From positions 62,001 to 126,000 of the forward strand of contig NZ_FUIC01000007.1 of assembly GCF_900163695.1 (NCBI RefSeq): 64,000 nt of DNA. The letters run 5' to 3'. The notes beneath the pieces were generated by a model. The model ran no database searches, was not told the origin of the DNA, and saw only the letters and a list, made by a program, of their open reading frames with translations. This DNA comes from Gulosibacter sp. 10. Its GTDB lineage: Bacteria > Actinomycetota > Actinomycetes > Actinomycetales > Microbacteriaceae. Below are positions 54,633-63,996 of the stretch, piece after piece; position 1 is the first letter of the stretch; the number at the start of each line of letters is the position of its first letter. Both the position numbers and the translations under genes were made by a program.

Positions 54633-54878
54633 ATGACCACAGTCCTGCTTCCCCGCACCGAAGACCTCGCGTTCGAGCGCTTCGGGTTCATGTTCCGCCG
54701 CCTCACCGAGACCCGCTGGCGCATCGTGCAGCGCACCGGCGCCGTCGTCGGCTACCTCGAGCACGAGACGGACGACCGCTGGTCGATCTCGCGGATGACG
54801 GCGGACCGCCGCCACTTCGTCGTGCTCGGCACCTTCTCGACGTTCGAGGAGGCGCTCACCGCGCTGCGGCGGATGTGA
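54633..54878 (+). CDS. Small hypothetical protein
   Basis: An 81-residue protein starting MTTVLLPRTEDLAFERFGFMFRR. GAGAGGAG precedes ATG 54633, and codon use is like the neighbours, so it is very probably expressed. The pattern of alternating beta strands (WRIVQRTGAVVGYLEHE, WSISRMTADRRHFVVLGTFSTFEEALTALRR) looks like a small beta-sheet with a C-terminal helix. The ending resembles small phage-like or DUF domains in which a strand-helix unit carries ...FxTxEEAlxALR. No function can be assigned. Confidence 0.75.
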   Translation: MTTVLLPRTEDLAFERFGFMFRRLTETRWRIVQRTGAVVGYLEHETDDRWSISRMTADRRHFVVLGTFSTFEEALTALRRM

Positions 54879-54914
54879 GCCCGGCGGCCGTCCTCGTGCG
54901 CGCCGGTGCCGGGC

Positions 54915-55613
54915 TCAGCCCGCAGGCTCCCAGGATTCCGTCCACTCGCCGTCGACGAACTCGTTCCGGACCGTGATCGCGGGCATGTCCTGATCGTCGG
55001 GATAGGCCGGCGATTGCGAGGAGAGGATCGCGGCGCCGCTCAGCTCCACATCGCCGTCGATGAGGTACGGCGCGGAGTCGATCGTCGCGCTGGTGATCGT
55101 GCCGCCCACCTGCTCCGGGCTGTCCTGGTCGCGCGAGACGTCGAGCACCGCGATGAAGGTCATGATCGACCCGATTCCGGCGCAGCACATCTCTGCGGGC
55201 GAACCGCTGCAGGTGATCGTCACGACGATGTCCTCGAGGCCGTCCCCGGTGAAGTCGAAGTAGCCGACCGGTTCGATGCCGAACACCGAGGCGCCGTTGA
55301 GGTCCTCGTCGAAGGCCTCGCCCTCCCCGTCCGCCAGGGCGATGGGCTCTTGCTGGTCCCAGCCGAAGCTCCCGTCTCCGCACACCCCGGGCGGGATCAC
55401 GATGCGCTCCACGTCCACCGCCCGCACGTCGATGTCCGGGACGCGCTCCTCGGAGCGCTCGGGCGCTCCCGTATCGGCCCCGTGTCCGGCGGTCTCGCCC
55501 GGGGCGGGCTGCGCGGCGCAGCCCGCGAGCAGCAGGAGCCCGCCGATCGCGGCGCCCATCGGCGCGAGCGGCCGGCGGGGCCTGCTCGCGAGGCGGAGTC
55601 CCGTCCTCCTCAT
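54915..55613 (-). CDS. Putative lipoprotein
   Basis: A 232-residue protein with a twin-Arg-like basic start (RPRRPLAPMG), a hydrophobic core and a lipobox LLLAGC (Cys32). The mature part contains YFDFTGDGLEDIVVTITC, an FG-GAP-like calcium-binding repeat motif (D-x-TGDGxED), two adjacent cysteines (EMCCAG) and many acidic residues. It seems to be an extracytoplasmic, possibly calcium-binding protein of unknown role. A GGGAGCG site precedes ATG 55613. It lies behind nadE in the same direction with 48 bp between. Confidence 0.75.
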   Translation of the reverse strand: MRRTGLRLASRPRRPLAPMGAAIGGLLLLAGCAAQPAPGETAGHGADTGAPERSEERVPDIDVRAVDVERIVIPPGVCGDGSFGWDQQEPIALADGEGEAFDEDLNGASVFGIEPVGYFDFTGDGLEDIVVTITCSGSPAEMCCAGIGSIMTFIAVLDVSRDQDSPEQVGGTITSATIDSAPYLIDGDVELSGAAILSSQSPAYPDDQDMPAITVRNEFVDGEWTESWEPAG

Positions 55614-55660
55614 GCCGTTTCGCTCCCTTGCGGGTCCTCGAGCACAGCGGCGGCCGCGCC

Positions 55661-56470
55661 CTAGCGCCACCAGGAGTCGTGCGGCCCCACCGGCAGCCGG
55701 CGTTTGTGCTCCGTGCGCAGGTAGTAGCGCTCGATGGTCTCCGCCGCCCGCTCCTCCACGTCGGCGCCGGTGAGATACGCGTCGATGTCCGCGTACGAGA
55801 CGCCCAGCTCGACCTCGTCGGGCTGCCCCGGGACCCCGTCGAGGAGGTCCGCGGTGGGCTGCTTGAGGTACAGGCGCTCGGGCGCCTCGAGGTGCTGCAG
55901 CAGGGCGCGCCCCTGCCCCTTGGTCAGCCCCGCGAGGGGCGTGAGGTCGCATGCGCCGTCGCCGAACTTCGTGAAGAAGCCGGTGACCGCCTCGGCGGCG
56001 TGATCGGTGCCGATGACGAGCTTCGCGCCCTCGCCCGCGATGGCGTACTGCGCGGCCATGCGGATGCGGGCCTTGATGTTGCCGCGGTTGTAGTCGCTGA
56101 ACGGCGCCTCGCTCGCCTCCTCGAGCCCCTCGACGGCCGGCTTGACGTCGAAGTTGACGACGCGGTCGGGGCGGATGAAGTCGAGCGCGAGCTGCGCATC
56201 GGCCTCGTCGAGCTGTAGCCCGTACGGCAGGCGGACCGCCGCGAACTCGGCCTCGCCGCCCTCGGCCCGGACCGCTTCGACGGCGAGCTGCGCCAGGCGC
56301 CCCGCGAGCGTCGAGTCCTGGCCGCCCGAGATGCCGAGCACGAAGCCGCGCGCACGGGTCGTGCGGAGGTAGTCCTTCATGAAGTCGACGCGCTCGCGGA
56401 TCTCCCCCGCCGGGTCGATCTCCGCTCGAACGTCGAGGGCCTGGATGATCTCTGCTTGCAGCTCACGCAT
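55661..56470 (-). CDS. nadE: NH3-dependent NAD+ synthetase
   Basis: A 269-residue NadE catalysing the last step of NAD synthesis, ATP-dependent amidation of deamido-NAD with ammonia. The PP-loop SGGQDS is at residues 48-53, and [33 protein letters not shown] is the NaAD/ATP-binding core. There is no N-terminal glutaminase domain, so it is the short ammonia-dependent form, unlike the long mycobacterial NadE. It begins [10 protein letters not shown] as in E. coli NadE. Gene stands 47 bp after the acyltransferase stop in the other minus-strand unit. Confidence 0.96.
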   Translation of the reverse strand: MRELQAEIIQALDVRAEIDPAGEIRERVDFMKDYLRTTRARGFVLGISGGQDSTLAGRLAQLAVEAVRAEGGEAEFAAVRLPYGLQLDEADAQLALDFIRPDRVVNFDVKPAVEGLEEASEAPFSDYNRGNIKARIRMAAQYAIAGEGAKLVIGTDHAAEAVTGFFTKFGDGACDLTPLAGLTKGQGRALLQHLEAPERLYLKQPTADLLDGVPGQPDEVELGVSYADIDAYLTGADVEERAAETIERYYLRTEHKRRLPVGPHDSWWR

Positions 56471-56517
56471 GCGTTCGATTGTTTCACGCCGGCTGCGCGA
56501 ACGCAGCGGTCCGGCCG

Positions 56518-58278
56518 CTATTCGGTGGTCATTTCCGGGTTCTCGGACTCCGAGTCCGAAAGCCCGACGATGAATCCGTTCAGCAGCCGCGCCGCCTCGG
56601 ACAGGCTCTCGAGGAACCGGGCGGGCTGCTCCGAGCCCGGTTCGAAGTAGCTCACCGAGAACTCGAACGCGTCGGGATGACGGGTATAGGCGATCCCGAA
56701 CCCGTGGTCGGTCGTCGGCGCGAATGTATAGCGCATGATCTGCTCGGCCGCGCCGAGCGACGTGGTGGAGAGCAGGTCCGTGCGCACGGCGGCGAGGGCC
56801 TCGCACGCGAAGAACGGCTCCGAGATCCCCAGCCGCGCCGCGATCATCGAGAGGCCGGTGAAATGGCGGTCGAAGCCGTGCCCCGTCTTGCAGGCCTTCA
56901 CCCATTCCCGATGGGCGTCCAGCGCGGCGCGGAGCCCCTCCGGGCGCGCGCCGCCGTCGAGGAGCGCGCGGCCGAACGCCACGGCCTCGGGGGTGACCGG
57001 GCGCAGGCACTCCGTGCGGCCGCTCTGGAATGCGCGCATGTCCACCGCCTCGTACGCGCTTCGCGCGCGGCCGAAGGCGCGCAGCTGCGCGATCGTCATG
57101 ACGAGCTGCTGCAGCGCATCGGGGCTCATCCGGAACGGCAGCCGTTCTTCGGGGATCCGAGGCGCCCTGACGAGTTCGACGCGGATGCGGGAGGCGCGCC
57201 CGCGATAGGCCTCGAGCGCCTCGCGCAGCGCGGAGCGGGCGCCCGAGCTCCATCGCCAGCGCAGCTCGACGGGCGCTGCGGGGGCCTCATCGTCCTCGGC
57301 GCGCGGGTGCACCCGCTGCATGCGCCGCACCGCTTCGACGAGCGTGCCGCCATCGATGCCCGAATGCTCCGAATGCACGTGCACCCGCCGCGCTCGCAGA
57401 TCGAGCTGATAGCTCAGCGGCTTCCGGACGAGGGCCCGCCCCGGCTCGACCAGCAGCGCGCGCAGCCGCTCGGCGGCATCCGCCGACTCCTCGGTCAGCG
57501 CGACGACGAACAGCAGCCCGGCCGCTCGCCGGTAGGCGCGGGCGTTCTCCGGCTCGGAGAGCATCCCCTCGAGCGGGCCCGCCAGCGCATCGCTGCCGAG
57601 GTACGCCGCGTCGGCGAAGCCCGGCGCGCGCAGCCCTCGCCCGCCCTCGTCGGCCAAGGCGAGCGTGCGGCGCAGCTGCTCGGCGATCGTTCGGATGGCG
57701 AGGGCTCGACCGCTCTCGTCGCCGACGGGCATGGCGAAGAGCCTCCCGTGACGGAGCACGCCGATCTCGGGCCGAGACGAGGCCCCGCCCGCCTGCAGGA
57801 AGACGTCTTCCACGGGCCGGGGATGCCGGATGCCGCCCGCGAGGCGGGGCCACTGCTCCATCGACAGGGCGGTGCCGCGCGCGTCGACCTCCGGGGAGGT
57901 GGCTCCCCGGGCCTCGGCCAGGTGCACCGTCGCGATGCGGTGGATCGCCTCGGCGGCCCATTCCTCGTCGCCCGGGTCACCGGCGGCGATCGCGAGCTCG
58001 AGCTCGTACGCCACGTTGCTCGCGAGCGGCAGCGGCTCCCGCACCCGCAGGTATTCCCGCGACCATTCCTCGGACAGCCAGCTGCGGCCCGCCTCGTGCT
58101 CGCTCTCCGCGAAGCGCTCGAGCTCGCGCTGCAGGCGCTGGGCGCCGCCTCGCCGGAACCGTCCGACTTCCGCCCGCGCCGCCGCCTCGGCACCGGGGCC
58201 GGCGATGGCCGCGACCGTCCGGAGGAACCGCTCGAGGGAGGCGTCGAGCGGCGGGACCGGCAGGGGTGCCATGGACAT
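56518..58278 (-). CDS. Carnitine/choline O-acyltransferase family protein
   Basis: A 586-residue protein of the PF00755 family, which is mainly eukaryotic. Landmarks in order: [13 protein letters not shown], catalytic His305 in [32 protein letters not shown] (the family's R-x-F-x-x-GRTE-x-x-R), [21 protein letters not shown] (STS substrate-binding motif) and [13 protein letters not shown]. All key positions seem intact, so an active acyl-CoA-dependent acyltransferase is likely. Carnitine or choline would be logical acceptors given the BCCT gene, but the Tyr/Thr/Arg carnitine pocket cannot be judged by eye. It follows the TetR gene in the same direction (115 bp gap). ATG 58278 has GAGAGGAG upstream. 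Confidence 0.85.
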   Translation of the reverse strand: MSMAPLPVPPLDASLERFLRTVAAIAGPGAEAAARAEVGRFRRGGAQRLQRELERFAESEHEAGRSWLSEEWSREYLRVREPLPLASNVAYELELAIAAGDPGDEEWAAEAIHRIATVHLAEARGATSPEVDARGTALSMEQWPRLAGGIRHPRPVEDVFLQAGGASSRPEIGVLRHGRLFAMPVGDESGRALAIRTIAEQLRRTLALADEGGRGLRAPGFADAAYLGSDALAGPLEGMLSEPENARAYRRAAGLLFVVALTEESADAAERLRALLVEPGRALVRKPLSYQLDLRARRVHVHSEHSGIDGGTLVEAVRRMQRVHPRAEDDEAPAAPVELRWRWSSGARSALREALEAYRGRASRIRVELVRAPRIPEERLPFRMSPDALQQLVMTIAQLRAFGRARSAYEAVDMRAFQSGRTECLRPVTPEAVAFGRALLDGGARPEGLRAALDAHREWVKACKTGHGFDRHFTGLSMIAARLGISEPFFACEALAAVRTDLLSTTSLGAAEQIMRYTFAPTTDHGFGIAYTRHPDAFEFSVSYFEPGSEQPARFLESLSEAARLLNGFIVGLSDSESENPEMTTE

Positions 58279-58393
58279 CGCTGCGACTCCTCTCGCGCCG
58301 GCGTCACTTGCCGGCAGCCCCGTCCATTCTCGCCTCCTCCGCCGGTCTCCGCCAGGATCTCCGCCAGGCCGCGGTCGAGGCGATGCCGGCCGG

Positions 58394-59107
58394 CTATCCG
58401 GACGGCGTGCCGCGGAGGCGCTCCGGGTCTTCCGGCTCTTCCAAGTCCTCCGGGTCTTCCGGGCCCGGCGTCGACGCGCGGTCCTCGAGCGGCAGGGGGC
58501 CGAAGATGTAGCGGTCGAGCGTGGGCCCGACGACCCGCGCGACCTCTCGGGTGCTCAGAGCCGCCAGCGGCGGCACCTTCAGGATGTAGCGGGCCGTCAC
58601 GAGGCCGAGCAGCTGCGAGCCCGCGAACGCGACGCGGGCCTCGGGGAGGGGGCCGTCCAGGCGCGGGGCGAGCTGCTCGATGAGCTGCGTCGTGACGAAG
58701 CGGAGGAAGATCCGGCGGGACTCCTCGTGGGTGCCGAGATTGCGGACCAGGCCGATGAACGCCGCGCCGAACGCATCGTCCTCGAGCGCGGTGAGGATCG
58801 AGAAGAGGTACTCGGTTCCCGGCGACTCCGCGCCCTCGCCGAGCGCCTGCTCGAAGAACTCGAACAGCCCCCGCCGGCGGAACGCCTCGGCGATCGAGGT
58901 GCTGAACAGCTCCTCCTTCGTGCCGAAGTAGTAGTGGACGAGTTTCGGATCCACGCCCGCGGCGCTGCCGATGCGGCGCACGGTGGCGCCCTGGTAGCCG
59001 TGCTCGCCGAACTCGCGGCGCGCGGCGTCGAGGATGCGCTCCCGCCAGGCGGTGTCCGTCTGACGCGGTCCGCGGCGGGCGGCTCGCCCGGTCGTCCCTG
59101 CAGCCAC
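58394..59107 (-). CDS. TetR-family regulator of the divergent ABC-2 exporter
   Basis: A 237-residue TetR protein. The HTH at about residues 22-67 (ILDAARREFGEHGYQGATVRRIGSAAGVDPKLVHYYFGTKEELF) is standard, followed by an all-helical ligand domain. The last 25 residues are an acidic Pro/Glu/Asp repeat (PGPEDPEDLEEPEDPERL) encoded by a short reiterated CTTCCGG-like DNA pattern; this tail is not part of the fold. The gene faces an ABC-2 exporter operon across 123 bp that contain two copies of one palindrome, so it is most likely their repressor. Confidence 0.9.
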   Translation of the reverse strand: MAAGTTGRAARRGPRQTDTAWRERILDAARREFGEHGYQGATVRRIGSAAGVDPKLVHYYFGTKEELFSTSIAEAFRRRGLFEFFEQALGEGAESPGTEYLFSILTALEDDAFGAAFIGLVRNLGTHEESRRIFLRFVTTQLIEQLAPRLDGPLPEARVAFAGSQLLGLVTARYILKVPPLAALSTREVARVVGPTLDRYIFGPLPLEDRASTPGPEDPEDLEEPEDPERLRGTPSG

Positions 59108-59165
59108 GTCGCCCGCCCTCCGATCTGCCCTCGTCGAGCAGCAACACTATCAGCGCGACACACTA

Positions 59166-59214
59166 TTCATCATCGGATGAAATTCGTGTACGGTGCTATT
59201 CATCACTCGATGAA
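59166..59214. promoter_or_regulatory. Two TetR-type operators
   Basis: TTCATC-N4-GATGAA occurs at 59166-59181 and again at 59199-59214, with centres 33 bp apart (about three helical turns). Both lie between the divergent TetR and ABC-2 permease genes; the second ends 16 bp before the permease ATG, so binding would block its expression. Confidence 0.75.
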
Positions 59215-59230
59215 ATAGGGAGGTCGTCGT

Positions 59231-60397
59231 ATGCGGGCGCTCATCATGAAGGAGTTCCGCGAGCTGTTCCGGGATCGGCGCACGCTCGCGATGCTGATCG
59301 CCCTGCCCGTCGTGATGCTGGTCATCTTCGGGTACGCCGCGAACTTCTCCGTCGACCGCGTCTCGGTCGCCGTCGTCGGCCCCGGGGCCGAATCGCTCGC
59401 CGAGGATCTCGCGGACTCCGACGCGGCCTCGGAGCGGATCGACATCGTCGCGGTCGACTCCTCCCTCGCCGCGCAGGATGCCGAACGGCTGCTGCGCGAC
59501 CGGGAATCGGACGCGGTGATCGCAGCGCTCCCCGACCCGGCGGAGGACGCCTCGCTCGTCGACCGGATGCACGTCTACACGGACGGCAGCAGTCTCTTCG
59601 TCGCGCAGGCCGTGGAGGCGACGTTCCTTCGCATCGCGGCAGAGGACGGCATGGACCGGATCGCGCAGATCGAGGAGGCCGTCGAGGAGGCGCTCGCCGG
59701 CGGCGGCCGGCCGCCCGAGCTCTCCGCGCCCGACCTCGACGCCGACGACCTCGTCACGGTGCTCTTCAACCCCGATCTCGAGACCTCCTGGGTCATGGTC
59801 CCGGGACTGATCGGTCTCATCCTCACGTTCATCGGCACGCTGATCACCAGCATCGGCCTGGTCCGCGAGCGCGAGACCGGCACGCTCGAGCAGCTCGCGG
59901 TGATGCCGCTGCGCCCGAGCGCGATCATCCTGGGGAAGATCGTGCCGTACTTCCTCCTCGCCGTGGTCGACATGGCGGCGGTCACGGCGCTCGGCGTCTG
60001 GCTGTTCGGCGTGCCCTTCGTCGGCAGCGTCTGGCTGTTCGGGCTCACCGCCGTGGTGTTCTGCTTCGTCGTGCTCGGCCTCGGCGTGCTCGTCTCCTCG
60101 GTCTCGCAGAACACGGGGCAGGCCATCCAGCTGGCGATCATGTTCGTGGTGCCGCAGGTGCTGCTCTCGGGACTGATCTTCCCGCTCGAGTCGATGCCGC
60201 CGGGCATCGGCTGGATCGGCTACGCGCTGCCGCTGACGTGGTTCAACGAGATCGCCCAGGGCGTGCTGCTGCGCGGCGCGGGCCTCGACTCGCTCTGGCC
60301 GCCGCTCGCGATCCTCGCGGGCATGGCGGTACTCGTCTTCGGCGCGGCCACCGCCGCGATGCGCCGTTCGCTCACCCGCGGAGGCGGTCGCCGATGA
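59231..60397 (+). CDS. ABC-2 type transporter permease (YhhJ/YbhR-like)
   Basis: A 388-residue permease. One N-terminal helix (LAMLIALPVVMLVIFGYAA) is followed by a large extracytoplasmic loop (about residues 45-180) and then five helices beginning WVMVPGLIGLILTFIGTLITSIGLVRERETGTLEQL, the ABC-2 signature. This layout matches the YbhR/YbhS/YhhJ drug and hydrophobic-compound exporters. ATG 59231 follows GGGAGG. Only one permease gene is seen, so it may work as a homodimer. The fused ATPase starts inside its stop codon. Confidence 0.9.
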   Translation: MRALIMKEFRELFRDRRTLAMLIALPVVMLVIFGYAANFSVDRVSVAVVGPGAESLAEDLADSDAASERIDIVAVDSSLAAQDAERLLRDRESDAVIAALPDPAEDASLVDRMHVYTDGSSLFVAQAVEATFLRIAAEDGMDRIAQIEEAVEEALAGGGRPPELSAPDLDADDLVTVLFNPDLETSWVMVPGLIGLILTFIGTLITSIGLVRERETGTLEQLAVMPLRPSAIILGKIVPYFLLAVVDMAAVTALGVWLFGVPFVGSVWLFGLTAVVFCFVVLGLGVLVSSVSQNTGQAIQLAIMFVVPQVLLSGLIFPLESMPPGIGWIGYALPLTWFNEIAQGVLLRGAGLDSLWPPLAILAGMAVLVFGAATAAMRRSLTRGGGRR

Positions 60398-62172
60398 TCG
60401 CCCTCGAGAACGCGAGCGTCCGGATTGGCGGCACGGCCGCGCTCGACCGCTTCACCGGCGAGTTCCCTCCCGGCGCGGTCACCGCGCTCGTCGGCGGCGA
60501 CGGCGCCGGGAAGTCCACCCTGCTGCGGGTGCTCGCCGGCCGGCAGCACGCGTCGCCGCCGCCGCGCGGACTCGTGCGGGATCCGCGCCGGATCGGCTAC
60601 CAGCCCGCCGAGGCCGGGGTCTGGTCGAACCTCTCGGTCGACGAGAACGTGAGATTCGTCTCGGGCGTCTACGGCCTGAGCGGCGGACCGGCCCGCGAGC
60701 GCGCCGACTCGCTGCTGCACCGCGCCGGGCTCGACCGCGCCCGGGGACGCCTCGCCGGGCGACTCTCCGGCGGGATGCGGCAGAAGCTCGCCTTCGTGCT
60801 CGCGACGCTCCACCGCCCGGAGCTCGTGCTCCTCGACGAGCCGACCACCGGGGTGGACCCGCTCAGCCGCGGCGAGCTCTGGAGTCTCGTCGCCGAGGCG
60901 GCGGCGGACGGCGCCGCCGTCGTGCTCGCCACCACCTACCTCGACGAGGCCGAGCGGGCGGAACGGCTCTTCCTGCTCGACGAGGGGCGGCTGCTCGCCT
61001 CGGGCGCGCCGGAGGAGGTCGTCTCCGGCATGCCGGGGCGGCTCCTGCGCGGCGCCGCGAGCGCGGCGGAGCTCGATGCCCCGGACTCGCGGCGCGCCTG
61101 GCGGCGCGGCGCGGACGTCTTCCTGTGGACGCCGACCGAGGCGGAGGAGGCGCCGACGGGGTTCGCACCGGCCTCGCCCGACCTCGAGAACGCGGTGATC
61201 GCGCGCATCCTCGCCGACGAGCAGGCCGAGACCGCCCCGGAGGTTCCAAGCTTCTCCCCCGCCGCGAGCGCCGGCGGCGCAAGCGCCGAGGCGCGTCCGG
61301 CTGCAGGCGGGCGGGCCGCCGATCCCCTCGTCCGGGCCGAGGGACTCGAACGCATCTACGGCGACTTCGCGGCGTTGAACGGCGTGAGCCTCGCCGTGTC
61401 CCGCGGGGAGGTCGTCGGACTGCTCGGCGGCAACGGGGCGGGCAAGACCACGCTGATGCGGATGATTCTCGGGCTCGAGACGCCCACCTCGGGCGCCTGC
61501 CTGTTGTTCGGCGAGCGGCCCTCGCTCGCGAGCAGGCGGCGCACGGGCTACGTCGCGCAGGGGCACGGGCTGTACCCCTCGCTCTCCGCGCTCGAGAACC
61601 TCCGCTTCGCCGCCGCCGTGCGCGGGGCGGCGGTGGGCGAGCAGGCGGCCGACTTCGCCCGCGCCCTGGGCCCGGGGCCGGCGGCGGCGCTGCCCCTCGG
61701 CGCGCGCAGGATGCTCGCGTATCTCGCGGCCTCCCAGCACCGGCCGGAGCTGCTCATCCTCGACGAGCCGACCTCGGGCATGGACGCCCTCACCCGGGCG
61801 CGGCTCTGGAAGGCGCTGCGCGAGACCGCCGACGAGGGCACCGCGATCCTGGTCACCACGCACTACATGCAGGAGGCCGCGCAGTGCGACCGCCTCGTCG
61901 TCCTCTCCGCGGGCGTGGTCGCGGCCGAAGGCACGGCGGCCGAGATCACGGCGCACCACTCCTCGCTCGTGCTCCGGACGGACCATTGGGAGGACGCGTT
62001 CCGCCGCCTGCGCGAGGCGGGGGTACCGGTCATCCTCGACGGGCGGAGCCTCCGTCTCCCCGGGGTCGCGCGCTCGCGGGCCGAGTCCGTCCTCGCCGGT
62101 CTGCCCGGCCCGATGCGCCTCGAGGAGCGGCGCTCGACGCTCGAGGAGTCGATGCTGCCCGGCGCGGACTGA
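60394..62172 (+). CDS. Fused double-NBD ABC ATPase (YbhF-like)
   Basis: A 592-residue protein with two ATP-binding cassettes. NBD1 (about residues 1-225): Walker A GGDGAGKST, signature LSGGMRQK, Walker B LVLLDEPTTGVDP. NBD2 (about 310-530): Walker A GGNGAGKTT, Walker B LLILDEPTSGMDA, but at the signature position PLGARRMLAYL stands in place of LSGGQ. An Ala/Gly-rich linker joins them. The second signature is therefore degenerate and only one composite site should be fully active. ATG 60394 overlaps the permease stop by four bases. The pair forms a TetR-controlled exporter of unknown, probably toxic, substrate. Confidence 0.9.
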   Translation: MIALENASVRIGGTAALDRFTGEFPPGAVTALVGGDGAGKSTLLRVLAGRQHASPPPRGLVRDPRRIGYQPAEAGVWSNLSVDENVRFVSGVYGLSGGPARERADSLLHRAGLDRARGRLAGRLSGGMRQKLAFVLATLHRPELVLLDEPTTGVDPLSRGELWSLVAEAAADGAAVVLATTYLDEAERAERLFLLDEGRLLASGAPEEVVSGMPGRLLRGAASAAELDAPDSRRAWRRGADVFLWTPTEAEEAPTGFAPASPDLENAVIARILADEQAETAPEVPSFSPAASAGGASAEARPAAGGRAADPLVRAEGLERIYGDFAALNGVSLAVSRGEVVGLLGGNGAGKTTLMRMILGLETPTSGACLLFGERPSLASRRRTGYVAQGHGLYPSLSALENLRFAAAVRGAAVGEQAADFARALGPGPAAALPLGARRMLAYLAASQHRPELLILDEPTSGMDALTRARLWKALRETADEGTAILVTTHYMQEAAQCDRLVVLSAGVVAAEGTAAEITAHHSSLVLRTDHWEDAFRRLREAGVPVILDGRSLRLPGVARSRAESVLAGLPGPMRLEERRSTLEESMLPGAD

Positions 62173-62325
62173 GCCGCATGCCGCGTGCGTTCGAGCGCGA
62201 CCGTCCAACATCGCCGTCCGCCCCGCGTACGGGAGCAGGCCCCGTTCCTCCCGATGCCGCGTGGCATCCTTACGGTATGCATCGACGCGAGCGGGCGGCC
62301 GCCCGACGAGCCAGTGAGGAGCATC

Positions 62326-63996
62326 ATGACGGAACTGCTTGTCGTGTTCGTGGCGGGATTGCTGCTGATCGCCGCCGCGACCCTCTTCGGGCCGAAGCTG
62401 GGCGTCGCGGCGCCGCTCATCATGGTGGCGCTGGGCGTAGCGGCCAGCTTCCTGCCGATCTTCGATGAGTTCGTCTTCGATCCGGAATGGATTCTGCAGG
62501 GACTGCTGCCGCCGCTCCTCTACTCCTCGGCGGTCTCGATGCCCGCCATGAACTTCCGGCGCGAGTTCGGCGCCATCAGCGGGCTCTCGGTGGCCCTGGT
62601 CGTCGCGAGCTCGCTCGTGCTCGGCGTGTTCTTCATGCTGGTCCTCCCCGACCTCGGCTTCGCGTGGGGCGTCGCGCTGGGCGCGATCATCAGCCCGACG
62701 GATGCGGTGGCCACCTCCATCGTGAAGCAGACCTCGGTCTCCAAGCGGGTCGTCGCGATCCTCGACGGCGAGAGCCTGCTCAACGACGCCACGGCGCTCG
62801 TGCTGCTGCGCACCGCCATCGTGGCGACGGCGGCCTCCTTCTCGTTCTGGGGTGCGGTCGGCACCTTCGCGTACTCCGTGGTCGTCGCCGTGGCCATCGG
62901 CGCGGTCGTCGGCGTGCTGAACCTCGCCGTCCGCAAGCGCGTCACGGACTCGACCGTCAACACCGTGATCTCGTTCACCGTCCCCTTCCTCGCCTCGATC
63001 CCGGCGGAGCTGCTCGGCGCCTCCGGGCTCGTCGCGGCCGTGGTGGCGGGACTCATCACCGGCATCCGCGCCCCGAAGGTGCTCTCGCCCCGGAACCGGC
63101 TCTCGGACTCGCAGAACTGGCGCACCGTCGAACTCGTGCTCGAGGGCATCGTCTTCCTCACGATGGGCCTGCAGATCCACGAGATCGTGCTCAGCGTGGA
63201 GCGGGATCACGCCGGCGTCGCCCCGGCGCTGCTGATCGCGCTCGGGGCGCTGCTCATCACCGTGCTCGTCCGTGCGGGCTACGTCGCGCCCCTGCTCGGG
63301 GTGCTGGCGGCACGACGGCGCCGCTACGAGCGGATGCACGGCCGGATCAGCGGATTGCGCGAGAAGATCAGCACGGACACGGGCAGGCAGGCCGCCGTCG
63401 AGCGCTTCAACCGCGCGGGGCGCCCCGCCTCGCCGCGGGACCTCGAGCGGCTCTCAACGCGCGTCACGCGGGGGCTCGCGGACATCGAGTACTTCCTCCG
63501 AGCCCCGCTGGGCTGGCGCGAGGGCACGGCGGTCGTGTGGGCCGGGATGCGCGGCGCGGTCACGGTGGCCGCGGCGCAGACGCTCCCCGACGACACGCCG
63601 ATGCGCTCCGTGCTCGTGCTCATCGCCTTCGCCGTGGCCGCGTTCTCGCTGCTCCTCCAGGGCGGCACGATCGGGGCGCTGCTGCGGGCCATCTCGCCGG
63701 ACGTCGATCCCGATGCGGTGGACGAGCAGATGCAGGCGGAGCACCGCCGCATCCTCGAGCTGATACGCGATACCGCGAAGGACGTGATCGAGCCCGAGGT
63801 CTCGGAGGACGCGCCCCGGCGCGAGCGCTTCGAGGCGGCCAAGCGCCACAAGATCGCCGTGCTCGAGGCGCAGCGCTCGGCGCTCCTCGACGCCCGCGAC
63901 AACGGCCTCTTCGACGCGGATGTGCTCGAGGACGCGCTGGACGACCTCGACGCCGCCCAGATCGCGATCGAGCTGCGGGGCAAGGACCGCTACTGA
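62326..63996 (+). CDS. CPA1-family Na+/H+ antiporter (NhaP/YjcE type)
   Basis: A 556-residue cation/proton antiporter with about 12 helices. GAIISPTDAVATSIVKQTSVSKRVVAILDGESLLNDATALVLLRTAI is the ion-binding core, with the paired Asp and the ND motif, and the later WAGMRGAVTVAAAQTLPDD carries the conserved Arg. A cytoplasmic helical tail of about 100 residues (DEQMQAEHRRILELIRDTAKDVIEP) follows. ATG 62326 has GAGGAG 6 nt upstream. Not obviously linked to the ABC exporter: the gap is 153 bp. It maintains internal pH and sodium. Confidence 0.92.
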   Translation: MTELLVVFVAGLLLIAAATLFGPKLGVAAPLIMVALGVAASFLPIFDEFVFDPEWILQGLLPPLLYSSAVSMPAMNFRREFGAISGLSVALVVASSLVLGVFFMLVLPDLGFAWGVALGAIISPTDAVATSIVKQTSVSKRVVAILDGESLLNDATALVLLRTAIVATAASFSFWGAVGTFAYSVVVAVAIGAVVGVLNLAVRKRVTDSTVNTVISFTVPFLASIPAELLGASGLVAAVVAGLITGIRAPKVLSPRNRLSDSQNWRTVELVLEGIVFLTMGLQIHEIVLSVERDHAGVAPALLIALGALLITVLVRAGYVAPLLGVLAARRRRYERMHGRISGLREKISTDTGRQAAVERFNRAGRPASPRDLERLSTRVTRGLADIEYFLRAPLGWREGTAVVWAGMRGAVTVAAAQTLPDDTPMRSVLVLIAFAVAAFSLLLQGGTIGALLRAISPDVDPDAVDEQMQAEHRRILELIRDTAKDVIEPEVSEDAPRRERFEAAKRHKIAVLEAQRSALLDARDNGLFDADVLEDALDDLDAAQIAIELRGKDRY

